A stretch of DNA of 8,216 nt from Actinomycetes bacterium (GCA_023389745.1 JAEWED010000173.1:1-8216), one strand, 5' to 3'. Counted from the first letter of the stretch, positions 1 to 7,173 are shown. Numbers and translations are program-made. The notes: generated from the letters alone by a model not told the origin.

Positions 1-1896
1 ATCTACGACCAGGCCGACGCCGTTCGGCTGACCTCGTACGTGCTGCGCGACCTCAACATCGATCCGCGGCGCTTCCCGCCTCGGGCGGTGCACGCCGCGA
101 TCTCGGCCGCCAAGAACGACGGCGTCGACTTCGACACCTTCCGCGAGAAGGCGAAGAACATCTACGACCGCAAGATCGCCGAGGTCTACACCGAGTACCA
201 GCTGCGCCTGCACCGAGCGGGTGCGATGGACTTCGACGACCTGCTCGCGGTGACCGTGCAGCTGCTCCAGACCCAGCCAGAGGTGCTGGCGCACTACCAG
301 GAGCGGTTCCGCCACGTGCTCGTCGACGAGTACCAGGACACCAACGTCGTGCAGAACGACCTGGTCATGCTGCTCGGCGAGGAGCACCGAAACGTCTGCG
401 TGGTGGGCGACTCGGACCAGTCGGTCTATGCCTTCCGAGGCGCCGACATGCGCAACATCCTCGAGTTCGAGACGGCGTTCCCGGACGCCACGCTGGTCGT
501 GCTCGAGCAGAACTACCGCTCCACCCAGACGATCCTCGACGCCGCCAACGCCGTCATCGCGCACAACGTCGCACGCAAGCCGAAGGACCTGTGGACCGAG
601 TCCGGCAGCGGCGAGAAGATCGTGCGCTTCCAGGGCGAGGACGAGATCGACGAGTCGCAGTGGATCACCCGCGAGATGTCGCGCCTGCACGACGGCGGCG
701 ACGTGCGCTGGTCCGACATGGCCGTCTTCTACCGGACCAACGCCCAGAGCCGCGTGATCGAGGAGCAGCTCATCAAGGCCGGGGTGCCCTACCGGGTCGT
801 CGGTGGCACCCGGTTCATGGACCGCAAGGAGGTCAAGGACGCGATGGCCTACCTCAAGGGCATCGTGAACACGACCGACGAGGTCAGCCTGAAGCGCGTG
901 CTGAACGTGCCCAAGCGTGGCGTCGGCGACCAGACCGTCGGCCGTCTCGAGACCTTCGCCCGTTCCAAGGGCATCTCGTTCGTCGACGCGCTGCGGCGCT
1001 GGGACGAGGCCGGCGTCGCACCCCGGTCGGCCCGGGGCATCGAGGCGTTCCTCGGGATCCTCGACGACCTCGGCACCCAGGTCGGCGACGGGCCCGCCGC
1101 CATGCTCGAGTCGATCCTGGATCGCAGCGGCTACCTGGCCGAGCTCGAGGCCGAGGGCACGATCGAGGCCGAGGGCCGCGCCGAGAACCTCGCCGAGCTC
1201 GTCGGCATGGCGAAGGACCACACGACCGTCGACGAGTTCCTCGAGCAGGTGTCCCTCGTCGCCGACACCGACGCACTGCCCGACCCCGACGACCCTTCCG
1301 AGACCGGCGTCGTCATGATGACGCTGCACTCGGCCAAGGGGCTCGAGTTCCCCGTGGTGTTCATCGCAGGCATGGAGGAGAGCGTGTTCCCCCACATGCG
1401 TGCGCTCACCGAACCCGCCGAGCTCGAAGAGGAGCGCCGCCTCTGCTACGTCGGTCTCACCCGGGCCCGCGAACGGCTCTACCTGTCGCACGCGTGGTGC
1501 CGCACCTTGCACGGCACCACCCAGTACAACCCGCCGAGTCGGTTCCTCGACGAGATCCCGTCGCACCTGATCGAGGACTCACCCGCGAGCCGTAGCCGGG
1601 CGTCGCGCTCGGGCCGAGGTCGCGGCGGCGACAGCGGCGGTTGGCAGTCGACCTCGTGGTCGCCGCCGGGTCGTGAGCGAGCGGTCGAGCGTGCCACCCG
1701 ACCGGCGCCGCCCCGTCCGACCGGTGCGCACGAGCTCCAGTTCAAGGTCGGCGACGACGTGCGCCACAACGTGTGGGGCGAGGGTGTCGTCCTGCTCGTC
1801 GAGGGCGACGGCGACAAGGCCGAAGCGGTGGTGCGCTTCTCGACGGTCGGCGAGAAGCGCCTGCTGCTGTCGTGGGCGCCGCTGGTGAAGGCGTGA
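1..1896 (+). CDS. pcrA: ATP-dependent DNA helicase PcrA/UvrD (UvrD1 type), 5' end cut off by window
   Basis: Superfamily 1A 3'-to-5' DNA helicase acting in nucleotide excision repair and in clearing stalled forks or RNA polymerase. The reading frame is open from base 1, giving 631 codons. Relatives have roughly 720-800 residues, so the Walker A motif and motif Ia lie upstream of the window. Visible motifs are: motif II with DEYQDTN (325-345), motif III with GDSDQSVYAFRGAD (about 409-450), motif IV QNYRST (508-525), motif V with TLHSAKGLEF (1321-1350) and motif VI YVGLTRARER (1447-1476). A Ser/Arg/Gly-rich linker follows (about 1585-1735). The last 50 residues, from FKVGDDVRHNVWGEG (1741) on, match the Tudor-like C-terminal domain known from PcrA/UvrD1, where it contacts RNA polymerase or Ku. 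The stop is 22 bp before the acyl-CoA synthetase gene, so the two may be co-transcribed. UvrD2 is less likely because no HRDC domain is seen. Confidence 0.95.
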   Translation: MYDQADAVRLTSYVLRDLNIDPRRFPPRAVHAAISAAKNDGVDFDTFREKAKNIYDRKIAEVYTEYQLRLHRAGAMDFDDLLAVTVQLLQTQPEVLAHYQERFRHVLVDEYQDTNVVQNDLVMLLGEEHRNVCVVGDSDQSVYAFRGADMRNILEFETAFPDATLVVLEQNYRSTQTILDAANAVIAHNVARKPKDLWTESGSGEKIVRFQGEDEIDESQWITREMSRLHDGGDVRWSDMAVFYRTNAQSRVIEEQLIKAGVPYRVVGGTRFMDRKEVKDAMAYLKGIVNTTDEVSLKRVLNVPKRGVGDQTVGRLETFARSKGISFVDALRRWDEAGVAPRSARGIEAFLGILDDLGTQVGDGPAAMLESILDRSGYLAELEAEGTIEAEGRAENLAELVGMAKDHTTVDEFLEQVSLVADTDALPDPDDPSETGVVMMTLHSAKGLEFPVVFIAGMEESVFPHMRALTEPAELEEERRLCYVGLTRARERLYLSHAWCRTLHGTTQYNPPSRFLDEIPSHLIEDSPASRSRASRSGRGRGGDSGGWQSTSWSPPGRERAVERATRPAPPRPTGAHELQFKVGDDVRHNVWGEGVVLLVEGDGDKAEAVVRFSTVGEKRLLLSWAPLVKA

Positions 1897-1918
1897 CGGG
1901 GCCGCAGGAGCTCGACCG

Positions 1919-3460
1919 ATGACCACTCGTTCGGTGGTCGGCCGTGCAGCGTTCGTGCTCGGTCGATCCGTCACCCTTGCCGACCTGATCGACCGGCTCG
2001 CCGCGCTGCACGGCGACGCCGTCATGGTCACCGAGGAGCTCGAACCCGGCAGGGTCCGCGAGCTCACCTACATCGACGCCGCTGCACAGGTGCGTGTGTG
2101 GTCCGCCGCGATCGCGGCGCGCAGCCGGCCGGGCCAGCCGGTCGTGGTCGCCACTCCCAACGGCTTCGACCAGTTCCTGGTCTGCCTCGCGGTCGCCCGG
2201 GCGGGCGGGCTGCCGGCCCCGGTGAACCCGCAGATGAGCGCCGCCGAGGTCGAGCACGTGATCGCCGACTCCGGCGCCGACCTGGTCGTGCGAGACAGCG
2301 CCGAGCTCTCGACCGGCCCGGGCTCGCGTCGCGCCGCCGCCGACCCCGTGCGTCCCGACCGCCGCGACGTCGCGGCGCTCTTCTACACGTCGGGCACGAC
2401 CGGTCGCCCCAAGGGCGCCGAGCTGACCCACCAGGGTCTCGTCGGTCAGGTCGCTCCTGCCGCGGCGTGGCCCCTCGGCGGTCGTCACGGCGAGCTCGCC
2501 CTGTCGTTGCCGGTGGCACACATCATGGGGTTCCTGGCGCTGATGGGTCCCGCGGTCGCGGGCATCCCGGTGTACTTCATGCCTCGCTTCTCCCCACAAC
2601 GGGTGCTGGACGTGATCGAGCAGCGTCGGTGCTCCGCGTTCATGGGTGTGCCGGCCATGTACCGGACGCTGCTCGAGGCGGGTGCCGCCGACCGCGACCT
2701 GCGCTCGGTGCGGGTCTGGATCAGCGGCGCCGACGTCATGCCCGCGGAGCTCGCCAAGCAGTTCAAGGGCTTCGGGGCCAGCGTGTCGCTGCCGGGCCTG
2801 GGTGCACGTGGGCAGGCGGCGTTCATCGAGGGCTACGGCATGGTCGAGGTCAGCGGCAACGTGGCCACGAAGGTCTCGCCGCCGATGCTGCCGGTCGGGC
2901 TCGGCGACTCCCTCGGGTTGTCCATGCCGGGCTGGCGGCTCCGCGTCGCCGACCGCGAGGGGCGCACCGTGCTGCCGGGTCAGGTCGGCGAGCTCCTGGT
3001 CAAGGGCCCCGGGGTCCTGACCGGCTACTGGGGCGATCGGGCAGCGACCGACGCCGCGTTGACCGAGGACGGCTGGCTCCGAACCGGTGACCTGGTGCGG
3101 TCCGGTCCGCTGGGCACCGTCCTGTTCCACGGCCGGGCCAAGGCCGTCATCAAGTCGGGTGGTTACTCGGTGTACCCGCTCGAGGTCGAGGCCGGTCTCG
3201 AGGAGCACCCCGACGTGCTCGAGGCGGCGGTCGTCGGCCTGCCGGACGCGAAGCTGGGCGAGGTGCCCGTCGCCGCGGTGCGACTCGACCCGTCGTCGTC
3301 GCTCACCGGCGACGCACTCCAGGTCTGGGCCGAGGTGCGGATGGCGCAGTACAAGGCGCCCCGGCGCGTCGTCGTGGTCGACGAACTGCCCCGCACCGGG
3401 ACGCGCAAGGTGCAGCGCAACCAGCTGCTGCCGCTGTTCGCCGGCGAGCAGCCACGATGA
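1919..3460 (+). CDS. Acyl-CoA synthetase / AMP-dependent ligase (ANL superfamily)
   Basis: Predicted cytoplasmic enzyme of 513 residues that activates a carboxylic (probably fatty) acid to acyl-AMP and then to acyl-CoA; the exact substrate cannot be read from sequence. Motifs in order are: the P-loop-like A3 motif YTSGTTGRPKG (residues 156-166), A5 GYGMVE (305-310), A7 DGWLRTGD (384-391, Asp391 contacting ribose), A8 GRAKAVIKSGGYSVYP (405-420, Lys408 at the hinge position) and A10 PRTGTRKVQ (491-499, Lys497 as the adenylation lysine). All key residues are present. The residue after the hinge lysine, often D or E in relatives, is Ala409. ATG at 1919 is preceded by AGGAG (1906-1910) with 8 nt spacing, which supports this start. 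The gene lies 22 bp behind pcrA and overlaps the following thioesterase by 4 bp, so it is likely in an operon and translationally coupled. A non-ribosomal adenylation domain is less likely because no carrier domain follows. Confidence 0.93.
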   Translation: MTTRSVVGRAAFVLGRSVTLADLIDRLAALHGDAVMVTEELEPGRVRELTYIDAAAQVRVWSAAIAARSRPGQPVVVATPNGFDQFLVCLAVARAGGLPAPVNPQMSAAEVEHVIADSGADLVVRDSAELSTGPGSRRAAADPVRPDRRDVAALFYTSGTTGRPKGAELTHQGLVGQVAPAAAWPLGGRHGELALSLPVAHIMGFLALMGPAVAGIPVYFMPRFSPQRVLDVIEQRRCSAFMGVPAMYRTLLEAGAADRDLRSVRVWISGADVMPAELAKQFKGFGASVSLPGLGARGQAAFIEGYGMVEVSGNVATKVSPPMLPVGLGDSLGLSMPGWRLRVADREGRTVLPGQVGELLVKGPGVLTGYWGDRAATDAALTEDGWLRTGDLVRSGPLGTVLFHGRAKAVIKSGGYSVYPLEVEAGLEEHPDVLEAAVVGLPDAKLGEVPVAAVRLDPSSSLTGDALQVWAEVRMAQYKAPRRVVVVDELPRTGTRKVQRNQLLPLFAGEQPR

Positions 3461-4260
3461 GCGCGCCGTCGGAGTTCCCCGCGCTGTTCGTTCCCGAGGG
3501 CGACGACTGGCTGCCGACTGCCCATTCACGTGGCCCCTGGTCGAAGGACTCGCTGCACGGCGGTCCCGTCGCTGCGCTGCTCACCCGGGCGGTCGAGCAG
3601 GTCGAGGCACCCATCCCGGCACGCCTCACCCGGGTCACCGTCGAGCTGTTCCGTCCGGTGCCGCTCGTGCCGGTCCACATCTCGACCGAGGTGCTGCGCC
3701 CCGGCGCGAAGGTCGCCACGCTCGAGGCGACGTTGACGCGTGTCGACGACGGTCAGGAGCTCGCTCGGGCCCGTGCTCAACGGATACGGACCGTCGACCT
3801 CGACTTCCCCGACGGTGCCGTCGACGACGTGCCGGAGCTCCCTGCGACGTCGTCGGATCTGTCGCACTGGCCGGGGGCCTCCGAGATCGCCTTCCACTCC
3901 AGCGCGGCGGAGCACCGCATCGTCCGGGGCGAGTTCGGGCGACCGGGTCCGGTCGTCGACTGGGTCCGGCTGCTGGTGCCCGTCGTGCCCGACGAGGAGC
4001 CGACCGGGTGGCAGCGGGCGGTCGCGGTGGCCGACTTCACCAACGGCCTGAGCGCGGTGGTGCCCTTCGACGGCACGAGCATGTTCATCAACCCCGACCT
4101 GACCGTGCACCTGTGGCGGGAGCCGGTCGGTGAGTGGATCGGGACCGAGGCGCTCACCCGCACCTCGACCACGGGCATCGGCACCTCCGACGCCACGCTC
4201 TTCGACCGCGACGGACGCGTCGGGCGCGGCATGCAGTCGCTGCTGCTCGAGCGGCTCTGA
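3457..4260 (+). CDS. TesB-like acyl-CoA thioesterase (double hotdog)
   Basis: Predicted acyl-CoA thioesterase of 267 residues, hydrolysing acyl-CoA to free acid and CoA in the cytoplasm. The first half reads as one hotdog repeat, with DSLHGGPVAALL (31-42) at the start of the central helix and a strand pattern RLTRVTVELFRPVP. The second half reads as the other, with VADFTNGLS (191-199) and then FINPDLTVHLWREP, and ends with strands TEALTRTSTTGIGTSDATLFDRDG. Asp193 is a candidate counterpart of the catalytic Asp of TesB; this is inference by position. The ATG overlaps the stop of the synthetase gene as ATGA (3457-3460), which suggests translational coupling. No separate ribosome binding site of note is seen. 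The gene ends in the arm of a palindrome shared with the convergent gene downstream. Family assignment is fairly secure; substrate chain length is unknown. Confidence 0.85.
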   Translation: MSAPSEFPALFVPEGDDWLPTAHSRGPWSKDSLHGGPVAALLTRAVEQVEAPIPARLTRVTVELFRPVPLVPVHISTEVLRPGAKVATLEATLTRVDDGQELARARAQRIRTVDLDFPDGAVDDVPELPATSSDLSHWPGASEIAFHSSAAEHRIVRGEFGRPGPVVDWVRLLVPVVPDEEPTGWQRAVAVADFTNGLSAVVPFDGTSMFINPDLTVHLWREPVGEWIGTEALTRTSTTGIGTSDATLFDRDGRVGRGMQSLLLERL

Positions 4261-4300
4261 GCTCCGCCGGCTGGTCGACGGACCGCCGCCGGGAGCTCAG
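4257..4300. terminator. Bidirectional terminator-like palindrome between convergent genes
   Basis: The arms CTGAGCTCC (4257-4265) and GGAGCTCAG (4292-4300) are perfect reverse complements over 9 bp. Between them is GC-rich sequence with a nested GGTC/GACC hairpin (4273-4284). The stop codon of the thioesterase (4258-4260) and that of the minus-strand gene (4297-4299 on the plus strand) both lie inside the arms. There is no U-tract on either side, which is common for terminators in GC-rich Actinomycetota. Termination itself is inferred. Confidence 0.6.
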
Positions 4301-4881
4301 TCCTCCGGAGCCGCCGGGCCTGCGGGCGCTGCGGGCGTCGTCGTGGCGTCGCCGTCATCGTCGCCGTCATCGGGTCGGAGGTCGATGATCAGCTTGCCCT
4401 GGTCGTCGATCTTCCAGGGGAACTGGTCCAGGCCCTCGCCGTTGGGCGGGTAGGTCACGTCGCGGCACAGCTCACCCTGATCTCGTCCGCCGCCCTCGGG
4501 GGCCGAGCGCTCCTCGAAGACCTCCCGCTCTGCGGACCAGGCCAGGTAGCAGCCCTCGGAGGCCCCGGGAGCGGTCGCGGGGAAGGCGACCCAGCGGGTC
4601 TCGGGGTCGTCGCCGAAGTGGTTCACGATCAGCGGACGGCGCTGACCACGGCCGGCGACGTCGGGGAACAGCAGCGGCCCGTCCTGCGCGATCTGCTTGC
4701 TCTGGCGCACCGCGTTGCCCGCGTCGAACACGTCGTCGCCGAGCTGCAGCTTGACCGGGCCGTCGCCACCGCTGGCGAGGGCGAGCATGCCCCAGGCCAG
4801 TCCGACCGCCAGGGCGACCGCAACCAGCGCGATCGCGACGGACATGACCTGCTTGCCGCCGCTGCGGCGCTCGACCGGCAT
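4297..4881 (-). CDS. Membrane-anchored extracytoplasmic protein with degenerate Rieske-like domain (hypothetical)
   Basis: A 194-residue protein of unknown function. After a short basic N-terminus (RRSGGK, residues 5-10) comes one hydrophobic segment (about 13-36), an uncleaved anchor or signal peptide. The rest should face outside. The soluble part ends with an acidic and then Pro/Ala/Thr-rich tail (about 170-194), probably disordered. Residues 83-170 are spaced like a Rieske domain: a strand with RWVAF (96-100), then GCYLAW (110-115), then ELC (137-139), then GEGLDQFPWKIDDQGKLIIDL (148-168), which resembles the end of Rieske proteins. The Cys-x-His metal ligands are absent. Only Cys111 and Cys139 remain, and these could form the disulfide typical of such domains. 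This fold call is inference by eye. ATG at 4881 has no good ribosome binding site and is the only ATG after an in-frame stop (4918-4920) apart from Met13 (4845), which is also possible. Confidence 0.7.
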   Translation of the reverse strand: MPVERRSGGKQVMSVAIALVAVALAVGLAWGMLALASGGDGPVKLQLGDDVFDAGNAVRQSKQIAQDGPLLFPDVAGRGQRRPLIVNHFGDDPETRWVAFPATAPGASEGCYLAWSAEREVFEERSAPEGGGRDQGELCRDVTYPPNGEGLDQFPWKIDDQGKLIIDLRPDDGDDDGDATTTPAAPAGPAAPED

Positions 4882-4931
4882 CAGGAAGCGCCGGCGCAGC
4901 GGCGGCGGGATGTGGCGTCAGGGGTGGGATA

Positions 4932-4960
4932 TGGGCACACGGGCGTCACCCGCTTAGTAT
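4932..4960 (+). promoter_or_regulatory. Putative sigma-70-type promoter for sucCD
   Basis: TGGGCA (4932-4937, four of six matches to TTGACA) and TAGTAT (4955-4960, fits TANNNT) are separated by 17 bp. This is the only AT-rich patch in the intergenic region, and it would start a transcript near 4967 with a leader of about 90 nt before sucC. A short inverted repeat, CGGG/CCCG (4940-4952), lies in the spacer. The same patch could also serve the divergent gene on the minus strand, but no convincing -35 box for that direction was seen. Prediction by eye only. Confidence 0.45.
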
Positions 4961-4995
4961 CCCTCGCCGGGTGCCGTCGCACAGATCGAGCACCC

Positions 4996-5022
4996 TCGGA
5001 GGACGCACCCGGCGACCTCCGA
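4996..5022 (+). promoter_or_regulatory. Hairpin in the sucC 5' leader
   Basis: TCGGAGG (4996-5002) and CCTCCGA (5016-5022) form a perfect 7-bp stem with a 13-nt loop inside the predicted leader of sucC. The GGAGG in the left arm resembles a ribosome binding site, but it is 56 nt from the start codon and so does not serve sucC directly. It could be a regulatory leader structure or chance in GC-rich DNA. No known riboswitch was recognised. Confidence 0.3.
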
Positions 5023-5042
5023 TCAGGCCCGACAGGCCGAGC

Positions 5043-5049
5043 AGGAAGG
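5043..5049 (+). promoter_or_regulatory. Ribosome binding site that fixes the GTG start of sucC
   Basis: AGGAAGG lies 9 nt before GTG at 5059. The reading frame continues open upstream to before 4618, so this site and the family's usual N-terminus (DLFEYQGKQ) are what identify the true start. Confidence 0.7.
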
Positions 5050-5058
5050 CACACGAGG

Positions 5059-6201
5059 GTGGACCTCTTCGAATACCAGGGAAAGCAGTTCTTCGCTTCC
5101 TTCGACATTCCGGTGTCGAAGGGCGAAGCGGTCACGACGGTGGATGACGCACTCGCTGCGGCCGAACGCATCGGGCAGTACCCGGTCGTGATCAAGGCGC
5201 AGGTCCACGTCGGTGGGCGCGGCAAGGCGGGCGGTGTGAAGCTCGCCAACAACATCGACGAGGTGCGTGAGCACGCCACCAACATCCTCGGCCTCGACAT
5301 CAAGGGTCACATCGTCAAGGTCATCTGGATCGAGGTCGCCTCGGACATCGCCGAGGAGTACTACGCCTCGTTCACCCTCGACCGCTCCGCCAAGAAGCAC
5401 CTCGGCATGCTCTCCGCCGAGGGGGGCGTCGAGATCGAGACCGTCGCCGTCGAGAACCCCGACGCGATCGCAAAGATCTGGATCGACCCCGTCGACGGGC
5501 TCGACGAGCCCACCGCCCGCGAGTGGGTGAAGGCGGCAAAGCTCAACCCCGAGGCCGAGGACGGCGCGGTCGACATCCTGCTGAAGCTCTACCGGGCCTA
5601 CACCGAGGGCGACGCGGACCTGACCGAGATCAACCCGCTGATCCTCAAGCCGACCGGTGAGGTGCACGCGCTCGACGCGAAGGTCACCCTCGACGGCAAC
5701 GCCGACTACCGCCACGAGTGGGACGAGTACGAAGCCACCCAGGAGCGCGACGAGCGCGAGCAGGCGGCCCACGACAAGGGCCTGCAGTACGTCGGCCTCG
5801 ACGGCTCCGTCGGCATCATCGCCAACGGCGCAGGTCTGGCGATGAGCACGCTCGACGTCGTCAACCAGGCCGGGGGCAGCCCGGCGAACTTCCTCGACAT
5901 CGGTGGCGGCGCCAACGCGGACGTCATGGCCGGAGCCCTCGAGGTCATCAACAACGACCCTGCGGTGAAGGCGATCTTCATCAACATCTTCGGCGGGATC
6001 ACCCGTGGCGAAGAGGTCGCGAACGGCATCGTCGAGGCCCTCAGCCGCGTCGAGATCTCGTCGCCGATCGTGATCCGTCTCGACGGCACCAACGCCGAAG
6101 AGGGTCGTGAGATCCTCGCCCCCCACCTGTCCGACAAGCTGCAGATGCAGCCGACGATGCTGGACGCCGCCCGCACTGCGGTCGAGCTCGCCGCCGGCTG
6201 A
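5059..6201 (+). CDS. sucC: Succinyl-CoA synthetase (ADP/GDP-forming), beta subunit
   Basis: Beta subunit of succinate-CoA ligase, 380 residues, the usual length. With SucD it interconverts succinyl-CoA and succinate with substrate-level phosphorylation of a nucleoside diphosphate in the TCA cycle (cytoplasm). The N-terminal ATP-grasp domain begins DLFEYQGKQFF and carries the nucleotide-loop sequence VGGRGKAGGVKLA (about 51-63) and TEINPLI (189-195), with Glu190 and Asn192 at metal-binding positions. The C-terminal ligase domain has DIGGGAN (280-286) and IFINIFGGITRGEEVANGI (306-324), both highly conserved in the family. The GTG start at 5059 is chosen for its AGGAAGG site and the conserved N-terminus; a longer open frame upstream is read-through. 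Only 14 bp separate it from sucD, so the two form an operon behind the promoter near 4932-4960. Nucleotide preference (ATP or GTP) cannot be decided here. Confidence 0.97.
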   Translation: MDLFEYQGKQFFASFDIPVSKGEAVTTVDDALAAAERIGQYPVVIKAQVHVGGRGKAGGVKLANNIDEVREHATNILGLDIKGHIVKVIWIEVASDIAEEYYASFTLDRSAKKHLGMLSAEGGVEIETVAVENPDAIAKIWIDPVDGLDEPTAREWVKAAKLNPEAEDGAVDILLKLYRAYTEGDADLTEINPLILKPTGEVHALDAKVTLDGNADYRHEWDEYEATQERDEREQAAHDKGLQYVGLDGSVGIIANGAGLAMSTLDVVNQAGGSPANFLDIGGGANADVMAGALEVINNDPAVKAIFINIFGGITRGEEVANGIVEALSRVEISSPIVIRLDGTNAEEGREILAPHLSDKLQMQPTMLDAARTAVELAAG

Positions 6202-6215
6202 AGGAGAACCGAACA

Positions 6216-7112
6216 ATGAGCATCTTCGTCGATGAGAACACCAAGGTCGTCTACCAGGGACTGACCGGGAGCCAGGGTCGCTACTACGGCCTGCTCAACC
6301 GCGACTACGGCACCCAGGTCGTCGCGGGCACCAACCCGAAGAAGGCCGGCGAGAACGTCGAGGGCATCCCGATCTTCGCCTCGGTCGCCGACGCCGTCGA
6401 GGCCACCGGCGCCACCGCCAGCTGCATCTTCATCCCCGCCGCCGGCGTGCGCGCCGCGGTGATGGAGGCCGCCGAGGGCGGCATCGAGTTCATCGTCTGC
6501 ATCACCGAGGGTGTGCCGGCGCAGGACGAGGCCTGGTTCTTCAACAAGCTGAAGCGCGACTTCCCGAACGTGCAGCTGCTCGGTCCGAACTGCCCCGGCA
6601 TCATCAGCCCCGGCAAGTGCAACATCGGCATCACCGCCGGCCACATCGCCAAGGCTCCGGTTCCCGGCGAGAACAACGTGGGCATCGTCTCGCGTTCGGG
6701 CACGCTGACCTACCAGGCGCTCTACGAGCTCCAGGCGCAGGACATCGGTGTGACCACGTGCGTCGGCATCGGTGGCGATCCGGTCCCCGGCACCAGCTTC
6801 ATCGACTGCCTCCAGGCGTTCGAGGCCGACCCGGAGACCAAGGCCGTCATGATGATCGGTGAGATCGGCGGCTCGGCCGAGGAAGAGGCGGCGGAGTTCA
6901 TCGCCACCAAGATGACCAAGCCGGTCGTCTCCTACATCGCCGGGCAGACGGCGCCGGCCGGCAAGAAGATGGGCCACGCAGGCGCCATCGTCTCCGGTGG
7001 CAAGGGCACCGCTGCCGCGAAGATGGACGCCCTGCAGTCCGCCGGGGTCAAGGTCGGTGCGAACCCGACCGAGGCCGGCGAGCTCATGGTGGAGACCGTC
7101 CGAGCCCTCTGA
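6216..7112 (+). CDS. sucD: Succinyl-CoA synthetase, alpha subunit
   Basis: Alpha subunit of succinate-CoA ligase, 298 residues, a typical length. It binds CoA and carries the phosphohistidine intermediate that shuttles phosphate between succinyl-phosphate and the nucleotide on SucC. Features in order are: a Rossmann-like CoA-binding domain with GLTGSQGRYY near the N-terminus, LLGPNCPGIISPG with Cys126 in the conserved NCPG motif, GEIGGSAEEEAAEF with Glu216 at the position that stabilises the phosphohistidine, and KKMGHAGAIVSGGKGTA with the phosphorylated His254. All catalytic residues are present. ATG at 6216 has AAGGAGAA just upstream (from 6201), overlapping the sucC stop, which fits coupled expression of an equimolar complex. 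A strong hairpin follows 17 bp after the stop. Confidence 0.98.
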   Translation: MSIFVDENTKVVYQGLTGSQGRYYGLLNRDYGTQVVAGTNPKKAGENVEGIPIFASVADAVEATGATASCIFIPAAGVRAAVMEAAEGGIEFIVCITEGVPAQDEAWFFNKLKRDFPNVQLLGPNCPGIISPGKCNIGITAGHIAKAPVPGENNVGIVSRSGTLTYQALYELQAQDIGVTTCVGIGGDPVPGTSFIDCLQAFEADPETKAVMMIGEIGGSAEEEAAEFIATKMTKPVVSYIAGQTAPAGKKMGHAGAIVSGGKGTAAAKMDALQSAGVKVGANPTEAGELMVETVRAL

Positions 7113-7129
7113 GCCTTCACGGAGAAATA

Positions 7130-7166
7130 GGGGTCCTCATCGACATCCGTTGTCGATGAGGACCCC
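7130..7166. terminator. Strong hairpin after sucD, shared with convergent gene
   Basis: The arms GGGGTCCTCATCGACA (7130-7145) and its perfect reverse complement (7151-7166) enclose a 5-nt loop. It lies 17 bp after the sucD stop and 32 bp after the stop of the minus-strand gene, so it can end transcripts from both sides. On the plus strand a short TTTT follows at 7174-7177; on the minus strand a weak TATTT follows. The right arm is also part of the long-range inverted repeat that flanks the next gene. Confidence 0.8.
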
Positions 7167-7173
7167 ACTCCCG
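7146..7173. repeat. Inverted repeat flanking the DUF559 gene, sucD-side copy
   Basis: This 28-bp segment matches the reverse complement of 8189-8216 at 25 of 28 positions. The core of 23 bp (7151-7173) has one mismatch. Identity stops sharply after 7173. The copy includes the right arm of the terminator hairpin plus the adjacent ACTCCCG, which lies outside the hairpin, so the match is not explained by the hairpin's own symmetry. Confidence 0.75.

Noticed and set aside
1742..3529. 595-codon open frame on the minus strand opposite the synthetase gene
   Set aside because: A composition shadow: it lies antisense to genes with clear motifs, and its His/Arg/Gly-rich translation has no recognisable domain.
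4910..4957. Possible 15-codon leader peptide with two tryptophans upstream of sucC
   Set aside because: It lies mostly before the predicted transcription start and its stop overlaps the -10 box, so it could not be translated from that transcript; no reason for tryptophan attenuation at sucCD.
4618..5058. Long upstream extension of the sucC reading frame (147 extra codons)
   Set aside because: It overlaps the minus-strand gene, has no family resemblance, and the conserved SucC N-terminus with a good ribosome binding site starts at GTG 5059.
6225..6233. GTCGATGAG inside sucD resembling the repeat core
   Set aside because: Only 9 bp, within conserved coding sequence (VDEN), so taken as chance.
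5023..6977. Long minus-strand open frames opposite sucC and sucD (5023-6216 and 5706-6977)
   Set aside because: Antisense shadows of highly conserved genes in GC-rich DNA; translations are Val/Asp/Gly-rich with no family match.
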